This document shows, in pieces, positions 33,220 to 41,997 of a stretch of 64,000 nt of DNA (position 1 is the first letter of the stretch; the number at the start of each line of letters is the position of its first letter). Made by a program: the position numbers and the translations under genes. The stretch comes from Nocardia yamanashiensis NBRC 100130 (lineage in GTDB: Bacteria; Actinomycetota; Actinomycetes; Mycobacteriales; Mycobacteriaceae), in NCBI RefSeq assembly GCF_001613325.1, contig NZ_BDCD01000018.1:124001-188000 (forward strand), written 5' to 3'. Under the pieces are notes generated by a model that was not told the origin of the DNA, did not search any database, and was given only the letters and a program-made list of their open reading frames with translations.

Positions 33220-34137
33220 TCAGGGGGCTTGGTATTCCTTGGAGGTGCGGTCGACCAGTTGGGCGACGGTGGGGATGTCGTGGACACCACTGGTGGAATG
33301 GCCGGCGCTGAAAAAGGTCAGCCAGGGGCTGGGGGAAGTCGCTTGGGCCAGGAGGGCTTTCAGGTCCGGGTGGCCGGGGTGGAGGGCTTCGAGGTCGATG
33401 CCGGATTGGGTGATGGAGGGTTTCAGCATGTTGGTGGGGAGGCCGGTGAGAGCGGCGGTCTCGACTATGTCGTCGAGGGTGGAGGCGGCGACCATTTGTT
33501 TGTGGGCGTCGGGGGCGAGGCTTTCGGTGGTGGCGAGGAATTTGGTGCCCATGTAGGCGAGGTCGGCGCCCAGGGTGCGGGCGGCGCGGAGGGCGATGCC
33601 GTCGCTGATGCCGCCTGCGAGAACTACTGGGCCGGGGTAGAACTCGCGGACGGCGCGGACGAAGGCGAAGGGGTTGGCCCAGCCGGTCTGGCCGCCGGCG
33701 CCCGCGGTGAGCAGGATGAGGCCGTCGACGCCGGCTTCGATGGCCCGGTGGGCGTGGCGGATGGTCGCTATGTCGGCGAAGACCAGGGCACCCTTGTCGT
33801 GCAGGGGGTTTACGACCGCTGCCGGGGAGCCCACCGAGGTGATCACCAGGTCGGTGGGCTGGTCCAGGAGCGCTGCGAGGTCGGCGTCGAGGCGGGTATT
33901 GCTGCGGTGGACGATCAGGTTGGCGGCTACCGCGCCGTGCGCCGGGTCACGCTCGGCGTGGATGCGGGTGAGCCAGGCCGAAAGTTCGGTGCTGTCACGG
34001 GCATTGGCGGTGGGGAACGCGCCGACTATGCCGGAGCGGGCCGCGGCGATCACCAGATCGGGACCGGAGACCATGAACATGGGGGCGGCGATGACGGGGA
34101 GGGTGAGGCGGGAGCGGAGCTCTTCGAAAGTGATCAT
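33220..34137 (-). CDS. Nitronate monooxygenase (2-nitropropane dioxygenase family)
   Basis: The 305-residue TIM-barrel flavoprotein has the family strings LTLPVIAAPMFMVSGPDLVIAAARSG at the N-terminus, DGLILLTAGAGGQTGWANPFAFV near 135-157 (where class I enzymes have a catalytic His in GxxAGGH; here it is Gln-Thr), PVVLAGGISDGIALRAARTLGADLAYMGTKFLATTES, and a C-terminal FSAGHSTSGV. FMN binding is therefore likely, but the missing His suggests a different substrate from nitronates, perhaps enone or enoyl-CoA. Its ATG overlaps the stop of the hydrolase gene (ATGA), so they are coupled. Confidence 0.85.
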   Translation of the reverse strand: MITFEELRSRLTLPVIAAPMFMVSGPDLVIAAARSGIVGAFPTANARDSTELSAWLTRIHAERDPAHGAVAANLIVHRSNTRLDADLAALLDQPTDLVITSVGSPAAVVNPLHDKGALVFADIATIRHAHRAIEAGVDGLILLTAGAGGQTGWANPFAFVRAVREFYPGPVVLAGGISDGIALRAARTLGADLAYMGTKFLATTESLAPDAHKQMVAASTLDDIVETAALTGLPTNMLKPSITQSGIDLEALHPGHPDLKALLAQATSPSPWLTFFSAGHSTSGVHDIPTVAQLVDRTSKEYQAP

Positions 34138-34949
34138 GCGCCGAGTTCACCCGCGTTCGAAGGGGTTTCGATGCCGTGCAGGATGGTCCGGGCGATCAGC
34201 TCCGGGTCTTCCCACATGGGCATGTGCCCGCAGTCGAGCAGGGTGATCGTACGGGTGTGGGGCGGGAGTTGGTCGAGGAAGCGGCTGTCACGGGGCCGGA
34301 CCATGCGGTCGTGGGAGCCGAAGGCCAGGGTGATCGGGATCGAGAGGTGCCGGCCGCCTTCGAATCTGGAGTGAAAGGCGATGCGAAGGGCACGGCGCAG
34401 GGTGGGGAGGGAGCGGTACAGATCTTCGACGATCCCGATGGCTTCGCCGGTGGACAGACGCTCGGGGTGGTGCAGAGGCGCGGACAACGCCAGGGTGCGC
34501 ACGACCGGGTACCGCAGTAGTGCCCGCGCCGGGGTGCGGACCGTCCAGGCCCCGGCGATTCCGGCGAAGAATTGCAGGCGGGTGCGAATCGGCATGGCGG
34601 GGTTCCACAATCCGGCGGGCCCGATACCCACCACCGAGCTCGCCAGGCCACGGGTGGCGGCTTCGAGGGCGAGCCAGCCGCCCATCGAATTCCCCGCCAT
34701 ATCGACGGGGGTCGCGATGCCGAGCCGATCCAGCTCGGCGGCCAGCTCGTCCATGAGCCGTGCCATGGTGAACGGGCCACCGTTCAGTGCGGGAGTATCA
34801 CCGAAACCCGGTAGGTCCAAGGCGATTACGCGACGCCGAGCGGCGAGCAGATCGATCACCGGCAACCAGCTGCGAGCGGACGAGCCGCCCCCATGCAGCA
34901 GCACCAACGGCCGGCCGGCCCCGCGGTCGATACGGTTCCAGGTAGTCAT
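34134..34949 (-). CDS. Alpha/beta hydrolase
   Basis: The 271-residue product starts at ATG 34949. The oxyanion loop is LVLLHGGGSSARSW (residues about 15-28), the nucleophile elbow is AGNSMGGWLALEA near 90, an acid residue lies in FGSHDRMV and the final His in LDCGHMPMWEDPE. The triad is complete and the fold is that of esterases and C-C hydrolases. It is cotranscribed with the ligase upstream and the flavoprotein downstream; a role in hydrolysing an ester or thioester of the same pathway is likely. Substrate unknown. Confidence 0.86.
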   Translation of the reverse strand: MTTWNRIDRGAGRPLVLLHGGGSSARSWLPVIDLLAARRRVIALDLPGFGDTPALNGGPFTMARLMDELAAELDRLGIATPVDMAGNSMGGWLALEAATRGLASSVVGIGPAGLWNPAMPIRTRLQFFAGIAGAWTVRTPARALLRYPVVRTLALSAPLHHPERLSTGEAIGIVEDLYRSLPTLRRALRIAFHSRFEGGRHLSIPITLAFGSHDRMVRPRDSRFLDQLPPHTRTITLLDCGHMPMWEDPELIARTILHGIETPSNAGELGA

Positions 34950-34981
34950 GTGCCAGCTCCTTCGATGGCGGACAAGGGAAT

Positions 34982-36517
34982 TCAGGCCCCGGCGACGCGG
35001 CCGGCGTGACCGGCCCAGTGCGGTTCGCGGAGTTGTTTGCGCAGCAGTTTGCCGACGATGCTCTTGGGGAGCGGGGCGGTGGTGATCTCGACGCGGCCCG
35101 GTTTCTTGTAGGACCCCAGGCGATCCCGGCACAGCGCAATGATCTCGTCGGCGGTGACGGCCGCGGGGTCGGCGACGGTGACGACGGCCATGGGCGATTC
35201 ACCCCAGCGCTCGTCGGGAATACCGAACACGGCGGCTTCGAGCACGGCCGGATGGTCCTCGATGACGGTTTCCAGTTCTGCGGGCCAGATATTGAAGCCG
35301 CCGGAGACGATCATGTCCTCGACCCGGTCCAGCACGTAGAGGAACCCGTTGTGGTCGAGCCGCCCGATGTCCTTGGTGTGCACCCAGCCGTCGATCAGCC
35401 GCGTGCGAGTCAGTTCCTCGTCGCGCCAGTACCCGCGCATCTGTCCTTCGACCTTGGCGACGATTTCACCCACCTCGCCGATGGGCAGCGCCTTGCCGTC
35501 CTCGTCGCGAATCTCGACCTGCGCGTACGGCACCACTCGCCCTGCGGACCGCATCGGCGTGGACCCCTCGACCGCACCGAACCATTCCTCCGGCCCCATG
35601 CCCGAGATCGGGACGGCTTCGGTCTGGCCGAAACCCTGGAACAGGGTGTCGCCGAACACCTTCCGGCCGAGCAGCGCGGTGGCGTCGGTGATGGGCGCGC
35701 CGCCGACCATGATGGCGCGCAGGTCCGGCCAGGCGCGGTCGGCCTGCGGCATGCGGGCCAGTGCGGCCAGCAGGCTGGGTGAGGCGAACATGTGGCTGAC
35801 TCGGTGCTCGGCCATCATGGTCAGCACCTTGACGGGTTCGAACGCGCCGAACACCAGGTTGGCGGCCCCGGCCAGCCAGCCGGGCAGGAACAGGTATCCG
35901 GAGGCGTGCGAGATGGGCCCCGCATGCCCGACCACGCTGCCGCGGTGCAGGCGCTCGATCGCGTAAGCCCAATTGCGGCAGTTCAATACCCAGTCGTGGT
36001 GGGTGTAGGCGACGCCCTTGGGTTTGCCGGTGGTGCCGCCGGAGTGGCGGATGATGTACCAGGCGCCGGGATCGATGGGAATCAGCGGATCGGTGTCGTC
36101 CTGCCCGGCCAGCCACTGCTCGTATCCACCGTCACGGACCACCAGGTGCCGCAGGCAGTCGAGCTGCGCGGGCAAGGCCGCCACCGATTCGGCGAACTCC
36201 GCGTCCACCAGCAGCACCTTGGATTCGGTGTGGGAAACCATGTGCGCGTGGGCTTCCGGGGAATTACGGGCGTACAGGGGCACTCGCACCGCGCCGGCGA
36301 TGGCGCAGCCCAGCACGGAGTCGACGCAGCCGAGATTGTTGTCCTCCAGCGTCGCGACCCGGTCCCCCGGTTCGATTCCCAAGGCCCGCAGGGCATTCGC
36401 CACCCGGACGCCCCGGGTCCAGGCTTGCGCGAAGGTGAGCGCGCCGCCCTCGGTGATGATTGCCGTGTGGTCGGCGTTGAGCGCGGCGGCCTGCCGCATC
36501 AGCCCGGTCACATCCAT
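34982..36517 (-). CDS. AMP-dependent acyl-CoA synthetase / ligase
   Basis: The 511-residue product starts at ATG 36517. ANL motifs are present: HSGGTTGKPKG (phosphate loop, with HSG instead of TSG), FGQTEAVPISGMG (A5), and DGWVHTKDIGRLDHNGFLYVLDRVEDMIVSGGFNIWPAE (A7-A8). The C-terminal Lys is in LPKSIVGKLLRK. It activates a carboxylic acid as its adenylate and then as CoA thioester; the substrate is undefined. It heads a three-gene operon with the hydrolase and the NMO-like flavoprotein, divergent from the PucR regulator, which makes it the likely regulated target. Confidence 0.88.
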   Translation of the reverse strand: MDVTGLMRQAAALNADHTAIITEGGALTFAQAWTRGVRVANALRALGIEPGDRVATLEDNNLGCVDSVLGCAIAGAVRVPLYARNSPEAHAHMVSHTESKVLLVDAEFAESVAALPAQLDCLRHLVVRDGGYEQWLAGQDDTDPLIPIDPGAWYIIRHSGGTTGKPKGVAYTHHDWVLNCRNWAYAIERLHRGSVVGHAGPISHASGYLFLPGWLAGAANLVFGAFEPVKVLTMMAEHRVSHMFASPSLLAALARMPQADRAWPDLRAIMVGGAPITDATALLGRKVFGDTLFQGFGQTEAVPISGMGPEEWFGAVEGSTPMRSAGRVVPYAQVEIRDEDGKALPIGEVGEIVAKVEGQMRGYWRDEELTRTRLIDGWVHTKDIGRLDHNGFLYVLDRVEDMIVSGGFNIWPAELETVIEDHPAVLEAAVFGIPDERWGESPMAVVTVADPAAVTADEIIALCRDRLGSYKKPGRVEITTAPLPKSIVGKLLRKQLREPHWAGHAGRVAGA

Positions 36518-36658
36518 GGGACCCGGTTCCTTCCAATCGATCGGATACGACTCCGAGCATCGCCCGCCGGGCCGGTCGCGCACCATGGAGCGGAATCCCG
36601 ATCTGTGGCCCAGCACCTTATGGGATTTTCCAAACGCGCCGTCTTAGACTCGTCGATC

Positions 36659-37801
36659 ATGAGTGCTCGATCCACGTCCGCGCGCCGCCGGTTGATGGCC
36701 GAGCTGGCCGAGCGGCGGCGGCTGCTGCTCGACCGGATCGTGCTGCGCGCCCGCACCGAGGTACCGAGCTATCGCGGGCTCGCACCCGCCGAGCTGGAAC
36801 CGCTGACCGGCCGGATGATCGAGATCATGCTGGATGCGGCGGTGGCGGAACGCGGGCCGACGGCGGCCGAGCTGCGCAGCTTCCGGGAGTTCGGGGTGGT
36901 GCGCGGGCGGCAGGGCGTCTCGCTGCCGGAGATGCTCACGGCCTGGCGGATCGGCGTGCGGGAGATCCTCGACGAGCTCACGGAGGTTGGCAGATCCTCC
37001 AACTACTCCGATCGGCTGCAACTGGAACTGACCCGGCAGCTGCTCGATATCGTCGACGCCGCGATCCTGGAATTCAGCAGCGGCCATCGCGAAGTGGAAT
37101 TGGAGAACGCGCGCCAGGATCATCGAGCCCGGGCCGATTTCACCCGGGCCGCGCTCACCGGTACGGCCGGGCGCGCCGAATTGGGGGTGCGCGCGCAGCG
37201 CTACAACATCGAACCGGGTCATCCGTTCATCCCGTTCCGCGCCCGCCCGACCCTGGCCCATCCGCTCGCGGAGCTGGAACGACTGCTGGGCCGATCCGGC
37301 TTCACCACCACGGTGGACGGCGATCTCGCGGGCTTCACCGACCGGCTGCCCGATGAGCCGCCGGTCGCGGTGGGTTATGCGGGCGCGGTGCCCATCGACC
37401 AGCTCACGCCGGGTTTCGTGCAGGCCACCCGGGCATTGCACACCGCCGTCGCCTTCGAGCGCACGGGCGCGTACGACCTGGCCGGGCTGGGCTTGCTGCC
37501 CGCGGTGCTCGCCGACGCCGAGATCGGTGACCTGCTGGTGCGCCGCTACCTCGATCCGCTGCGCCGCACCGACGCCCCCGAGCTGTACCTGGATACGCTG
37601 CGCCGTTATCTCGACAGCGGGCAGCACATCGAATCGACCGCCCGGCAGCTGGTCGTGCATCCCAATACGGTCCGCTACCGCATCGATCGATTCCAGACCT
37701 TGACCGGCACCGATATCCGCAAACCCGCGGTGGCGCTGGAACTCTGGTGGGCGCTGCAACGGCGGCGCCTGCACGAGCACCCGATAGGATCGGATGGGTG
37801 A
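36659..37801 (+). CDS. PucR/CdaR-family transcriptional regulator
   Basis: The 380-residue product ends with the PucR C-terminal HTH: LDTLRRYLDSGQHIESTARQLVVHPNTVRYRIDRFQTLTGTDI, where HPNTVRYRI is the signature. The N-terminal half has an RsbRD-like helical domain (LDRIVLRARTEVPSYRGL, VRGRQGVSLPEMLTAWRIGVREI), common in actinobacterial PucR proteins. It starts at ATG 36659; the frame remains open upstream through the divergent ligase but that part is a shadow. It probably controls the divergent ligase operon, the molybdenum enzyme with which it overlaps by GTGA, or both. Confidence 0.88.
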   Translation: MSARSTSARRRLMAELAERRRLLLDRIVLRARTEVPSYRGLAPAELEPLTGRMIEIMLDAAVAERGPTAAELRSFREFGVVRGRQGVSLPEMLTAWRIGVREILDELTEVGRSSNYSDRLQLELTRQLLDIVDAAILEFSSGHREVELENARQDHRARADFTRAALTGTAGRAELGVRAQRYNIEPGHPFIPFRARPTLAHPLAELERLLGRSGFTTTVDGDLAGFTDRLPDEPPVAVGYAGAVPIDQLTPGFVQATRALHTAVAFERTGAYDLAGLGLLPAVLADAEIGDLLVRRYLDPLRRTDAPELYLDTLRRYLDSGQHIESTARQLVVHPNTVRYRIDRFQTLTGTDIRKPAVALELWWALQRRRLHEHPIGSDG

Positions 37802-39759
37802 AGGTGCTGGGAGCTTGCCCGCTGGATTGCCCGGATGGATGCTCGTGGGTGGTGGACGTCGAGGACGGCGTCGCGGTGGGGCTGCGCGGGAACAAGGCGC
37901 ATCCGATCACGCGCGGGGCGCTGTGTGTGAAGGTGAACCGGTACCTGGAACAGCTGAACTCCGGGGAGCGGATCACCTATCCGATGCGGCGGGTGGGGGC
38001 CAAAGGTGAGGGGAAGTTCGAGCGGATCAGCTGGGACGAGGCGCTCACGGAGATCGCGGGGCGGCTGACGGGGATTATCGAGGAGCACGGGGCGGAGGCG
38101 ATCTGGCCGTTTCACGGGACCGGGAGTCTGGGGTATATCCAAGGGCTGGAAGGGTTTTCGGGGCGGCGGTTCTTCAACGCGCTCGGGGCCTCGCTGCATG
38201 ATCCGACCATCTGCTCCGTCGCCGGCACCACGGGGCTGAAGTACACGCTGGGGACTTCGGGCGGCATGGATCCGGAGGACTTCGCGAAATCGAAGCTGAT
38301 TCTGGTGTGGGGCACCAATCCGCTCACCTCGGGGCATCACGGGTGGAAGTTCGTGCAGGACAGTGACGCCTACACCGTGGCGATCGATCCGGTGCGGACA
38401 CGGACGGCCGAGCGGTGCGACGAGCATCTGGCTCCCCTGCCCGGCACGGATGCCGCGCTGGCGCTGGGGCTCATCCGCATCGTGGTGTCGATGGGCGCGC
38501 AGGACGACGCGTTCCTGGCCCAGCACACCGAGGGCTGGGACGAGTTCCGGGAACGGGTGATGGAGTACACGCCCGAGCGGACGGCGGAGATCACCGGGTT
38601 GCCGGTGGAGCGGATCGTGGCGCTGGGTGAGCGGATCGCCACCACGCGGCCGACGTCGATCCGGGTTTCGCAGGGGATTCAGCGGCATGCGGGCGGCGGG
38701 ATGGCGTTGCGGACGCTGGCCTGCCTGCCGGGCGTGACCGGGGATTGGGCGATTCCCGGTGGCGGCCTGCACTATTCGACGAGCGGGCACTTCAAATTCA
38801 ACCTGTCGGAGCTGGCGCGGTATGACCTGCTGCCGAATCCGGTGCGGACGCTGTCCATGACGCGGATGGCCGAGGCGCTGCTGGATATCGACGGACCGCC
38901 GGTCAAGGCGTTGTTCGTGATCGCGGCCAATCCGGTGGCCTCCAACCCCGATCAGCGGCGGGTGCGCGCAGGGCTGGCGCGCGAGGACCTGTTCACGGTG
39001 GTGCTGGAACACTTCCCGACCGACACCGTGGATTACGCCGATATCGTGCTGCCCGCCACCATGCAGCCCGAGCATCTCGACGTCATCGCCGCCTACGGCA
39101 ATCTCTACATGGTGTGGAACGAGCCCGCGGTCACCCCGCCGGGCGAATGCCTCACCACCACCGAGACTTTCCGCCGGCTGGCCCGGACGATGAACCTCAC
39201 CGAACCGGCGCTGTACGACTCGGACGAGGAACTGGCCCAGCAGCTGCTGAAGGGCCACGATATCGACCGGCTGCGCGCGGAGGGCTTCCTGAAGGCCGAA
39301 CCACAGCCGGTCCCGAACGGAAAACTCCAGTTCGTCTCGTGGCGTGCGGAAAAGGCCGGGCACGACCCGCTCGCGGGCTACACCCCGCCCGCGGATCCCG
39401 GCGACGGCCTGGTGCTGATCTCCGCGGCCTCGCACTTCTTCCTCAACACCACCTTCGGCGCGAATGCCGAATTGCGCCGCCGCGCAGGCGAACCCACCGT
39501 GACCCTGCACCCGGACGATGCCGCCGCCCTGTCGGTCACCGACGGCGCGGCCATCACCGTAGCGAACGACCGCGGCTCGTTCGAAGCCGTCGCCGCGGTC
39601 TCGGACGCGGTGCGCCCGGGTGTCGCCGCCACCACGAAGGGCCGCTGGGCGAAGCTGTCCGGCGGCGCGACCGTGAACGCCACCATCGCCGAACGGGATG
39701 CGGATTACGGTGGCGGCGCGGTCTTCCACGACAACCGGGTGCGGATCACGCCCCGTTAG
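37798..39759 (+). CDS. Molybdopterin-dependent oxidoreductase (DMSO reductase superfamily)
   Basis: The 653-residue product begins at GTG 37798, which overlaps the PucR stop. Residues 5-15 read ACPLDCPDGCS and a later GALCVK supplies the fourth Cys, giving the C-x3-C-x3-C-xn-C pattern of an N-terminal [4Fe-4S] cluster. Following blocks (ISWDEALTEIAGRL, LVWGTNPLTSGHHGWKFV, GGGLHYSTSGHF, ANPVASNPD) bind the bis-MGD cofactor, and the C-terminal domain ends in KGRWAKLSGGATVNA. It lacks a Tat signal, so it is cytoplasmic. No electron-transfer or chaperone subunit is nearby, as in the uncharacterised single-subunit actinobacterial group. Substrate unknown. Confidence 0.87.
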   Translation: MKVLGACPLDCPDGCSWVVDVEDGVAVGLRGNKAHPITRGALCVKVNRYLEQLNSGERITYPMRRVGAKGEGKFERISWDEALTEIAGRLTGIIEEHGAEAIWPFHGTGSLGYIQGLEGFSGRRFFNALGASLHDPTICSVAGTTGLKYTLGTSGGMDPEDFAKSKLILVWGTNPLTSGHHGWKFVQDSDAYTVAIDPVRTRTAERCDEHLAPLPGTDAALALGLIRIVVSMGAQDDAFLAQHTEGWDEFRERVMEYTPERTAEITGLPVERIVALGERIATTRPTSIRVSQGIQRHAGGGMALRTLACLPGVTGDWAIPGGGLHYSTSGHFKFNLSELARYDLLPNPVRTLSMTRMAEALLDIDGPPVKALFVIAANPVASNPDQRRVRAGLAREDLFTVVLEHFPTDTVDYADIVLPATMQPEHLDVIAAYGNLYMVWNEPAVTPPGECLTTTETFRRLARTMNLTEPALYDSDEELAQQLLKGHDIDRLRAEGFLKAEPQPVPNGKLQFVSWRAEKAGHDPLAGYTPPADPGDGLVLISAASHFFLNTTFGANAELRRRAGEPTVTLHPDDAAALSVTDGAAITVANDRGSFEAVAAVSDAVRPGVAATTKGRWAKLSGGATVNATIAERDADYGGGAVFHDNRVRITPR

Positions 39760-40211
39760 GAGAATTCGACATTGACGCGCGCGCCGGGCGGGATGGCGCG
39801 CAGTTGGTCGTGGATCTGGCCGAGGATGTTCACGCCCATGGCCATGGCGGTGAGGTCGACATTGCCGGGTTCGAGTTCGCCGCCCAGCGAGGGCGGGTGG
39901 GTGAAGTCGTAGATCTCGTCCTCGCCGGGTACCAGGCCGCGGCGGGCGAGTTCTTCGGCGAGTTCGGACATCAGGTATTTGGCTTGTCCGTCAGCGGTGT
40001 TCAGCTCGGCTTCGAGCTCGTCGAGGGAATCCCAGACGCGTTCGAATTCGCCGTCGATGGTGTTCAACCACCAGATTCCGTCGTCGGCGCGCAGGAAAAT
40101 GTCCCCGAACAGCGAGGTGAATAGGGGCGCTTTGCCGTCGAGGCCGATCCAGGCCCAGGTGTCCAGGGCTTCGGCGTATTGGTCCGGGGTGAACCATTTG
40201 ATCAGTTCCAC
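39756..40211 (-). CDS. DUF1851 / Tdi1-type protein
   Basis: The 151-residue product starts at GTG 40211 (a TTG at 40226 is possible). It has the DUF1851 pattern: FGDIFLRADDGIWWLNTIDGEFERVWDSLDELEAEL (residues about 36-72), then GEDEIYDFTHPPSLGGELEPGNVDLTAMAMGVNILGQIHDQ. This domain is found in type VI immunity proteins such as Tdi1 but is common as a lone protein in actinobacteria, which lack T6SS. There is no toxin gene beside it. It begins 16 bp after the stop of the SDR gene, and its end overlaps the convergent molybdenum enzyme by 4 bp. Confidence 0.72.
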   Translation of the reverse strand: MELIKWFTPDQYAEALDTWAWIGLDGKAPLFTSLFGDIFLRADDGIWWLNTIDGEFERVWDSLDELEAELNTADGQAKYLMSELAEELARRGLVPGEDEIYDFTHPPSLGGELEPGNVDLTAMAMGVNILGQIHDQLRAIPPGARVNVEFS

Positions 40212-40227
40212 ACGGGCACAGTACAAC

Positions 40228-41019
40228 TCAGGGTGCGCCGCGGGTGAGGACGGCGGCCCCGCCGAGTGACCAGCCGCCGTCGACGGGGATGATCGCGCCG
40301 TTGATGTAGGAGGCGTGCGGCGAAGCGAGCCAGAGACAGCAGCCGGCGATGTCCTCGGTGGTGCCGTAACGGCCCAGCGGCACGGAATCGGCTACGGCAC
40401 TGGCCAGTTCGGGCGTGGGCGCGAGCCGGGACATGCCTTCGGTATCGGCGATCGGGCCGGGCACCACGGCATTGACCCGGATCCCGGCGGGCCCCCATTC
40501 CAGCGCGCAAACCTTGGTCACCATGTCGACCCCGGCTTTGGCGGCGCAGGCGTGCGCCTGGAAGCTCATCGGAATGGTGGATTGCGGGGCCGAGATATTG
40601 ATGACGGCGGCCCCCGGTTTGCGGAGATGCGGGTGGGCCGCCCGCAGCACGTTGTAGGTGCCCTTGAGATCGATGTCCACCACCGCCGCGAAGGCGCGCG
40701 GCGACATGGAGTCCGCGGGCGCGGGAAAGTTCCCCGCGGCCCCCGAGATCAGCACGTCCAGCTCCCCCAGTTCGGCCTGGGTGGTGGTGAGCGCGGAGTC
40801 GACGGCGTCGAAATCGCGCACGTCGGCGGCGAAACCCAGTGCGGTGATGCCGTATTCGCCGAGGCGATCGACGGCGGTCTTGACCTTGTCGGGGCGGCGG
40901 GACAGCACCGCCACGGAGGCGCCCGCACGGGCGAAGGATTCGGCGATGGCGAAGTTGATGCCGCTGGTGCCACCGGCGACGAAGACGGTCCGGCCGGAAT
41001 AGTCGAAAAGGTCGTCCAT
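40228..41019 (-). CDS. SDR protein, 2,4-dienoyl-CoA reductase-like
   Basis: The 263-residue Rossmann enzyme has VAGGTSGINFAIAESFARAGA (NADP binding, residues about 14-34) and a C-terminal INGAIIPVDGGWSL. In the catalytic region the usual Tyr-x3-Lys is replaced: INISAPQSTIPMSFQAHACAAKAGVDMVTK has the Lys but Ala-Cys where Tyr stands. The same change, with LEWGPAGIRVNAVVPGPIADTEGM, is typical of peroxisomal-type 2,4-dienoyl-CoA reductases. The likely job is reducing unsaturated acyl-CoA intermediates in beta-oxidation. It leads a two-gene unit with the DUF1851 gene. Confidence 0.82.
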   Translation of the reverse strand: MDDLFDYSGRTVFVAGGTSGINFAIAESFARAGASVAVLSRRPDKVKTAVDRLGEYGITALGFAADVRDFDAVDSALTTTQAELGELDVLISGAAGNFPAPADSMSPRAFAAVVDIDLKGTYNVLRAAHPHLRKPGAAVINISAPQSTIPMSFQAHACAAKAGVDMVTKVCALEWGPAGIRVNAVVPGPIADTEGMSRLAPTPELASAVADSVPLGRYGTTEDIAGCCLWLASPHASYINGAIIPVDGGWSLGGAAVLTRGAP

Positions 41020-41097
41020 TCAATGATTCTGCGGCGGCGCGGACGACCGGGAGTGCGAATCGTATCGATCAGCTGACCAGGAAAAGCTGCTTCAAGA

Positions 41098-41910
41098 TCA
41101 AGCGGCGGCGAACCGCACCGCCAGCTGGGTCCGGCTGGTGCACGAGGTCTCGGCGAGCACCCGGCTCAGATGCTTCTTGACGGTATCCACACCGATGAAC
41201 AACCGCTCCGCGATCTGCCGATTGGTGAGCCCGTGCGCGGCGAGATCCGCCACTTCCCATTCCCGCGGCGTGAGCTGCCAATTCGATTGCGCGGCACGGC
41301 GTTCCCGATCCCGGTCCAGCTGCTCGATGACCAGCGGCGTCAGATGCCGGCGCAGGGCGTGCAGCAGCGCCAGATCGCGTTCGGGCACCGCGGGCCGATC
41401 GCAGACCGCCATGCCGACCGCGAACACCCCGGACGCGCCGCCGTCCACCAGCATGGCCGCCTTGTCGGTGATCCCGTTGGGCCGCAGGAAATCCGCTACG
41501 AACACCGAATCCTGCACCAGCTCGCCCAGCCGGACCACCCCGCGCGCGAGCAGCACCTCGGCGAACCGATCGCTGCGGAAGGGATCGTAAGGGGCCCAGC
41601 GCTCCTCGTACTCGGCGATGAACTCCGGGGTGTATCCGCCCCGCACACCGCAGCCCTCGCTGATCGCCTCGGCGAGCGAAGCGCCGTGCATGACCGCCAC
41701 CCCGGTGAAACCGAACCAGCTCTGCAGCGCGCGAACCAGCAGCTCCCGGAATTCGGGCAGGTCACCGGCGCGATCCACGGATTCCAGCACGCCGACGAGC
41801 CGCCGGTAATCCTCGGCGGAGAGGGATTCCCCCGCCGGCAGCGGGCGGGGTCGGCGAATCGGGTCGGTCAGCGCTCCGGTCACGCAGTCAATATTCCACC
41901 TTTGGGCCAT
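41098..41910 (-). CDS. LuxR-family transcriptional regulator
   Basis: The 270-residue product ends with a LuxR/GerE HTH: LTPREWEVADLAAHGLTNRQIAERLFIGVDTVKKHLSRVLAETSCTSRTQLAVRF (residues about 213-267). The N-terminal 180 residues have a GAF-like ligand fold (FTGVAVMHGASL, GGASGVFAVGMAVCDRPAV). There is no receiver domain, so a ligand rather than phosphorylation is the likely cue. It is divergent from the SDR gene at 41998 with an 87-bp gap and probably controls it. Confidence 0.87.
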   Translation of the reverse strand: MAQRWNIDCVTGALTDPIRRPRPLPAGESLSAEDYRRLVGVLESVDRAGDLPEFRELLVRALQSWFGFTGVAVMHGASLAEAISEGCGVRGGYTPEFIAEYEERWAPYDPFRSDRFAEVLLARGVVRLGELVQDSVFVADFLRPNGITDKAAMLVDGGASGVFAVGMAVCDRPAVPERDLALLHALRRHLTPLVIEQLDRDRERRAAQSNWQLTPREWEVADLAAHGLTNRQIAERLFIGVDTVKKHLSRVLAETSCTSRTQLAVRFAAA

Positions 41911-41997
41911 ACCCGGCGACGGCTGTGCCGGGCAGTCTTACTACCAGCACCCGGGCATACCGCCCGGGCCGGGGCAAGGCCAGGAAGAGAGACAGAC

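Noticed and set aside
35792..36658. Upstream half of a 669-codon plus-strand frame ending in the PucR gene
   Set aside because: It runs antisense through the acyl-CoA ligase and its promoter. The PucR domain only begins after ATG 36659.
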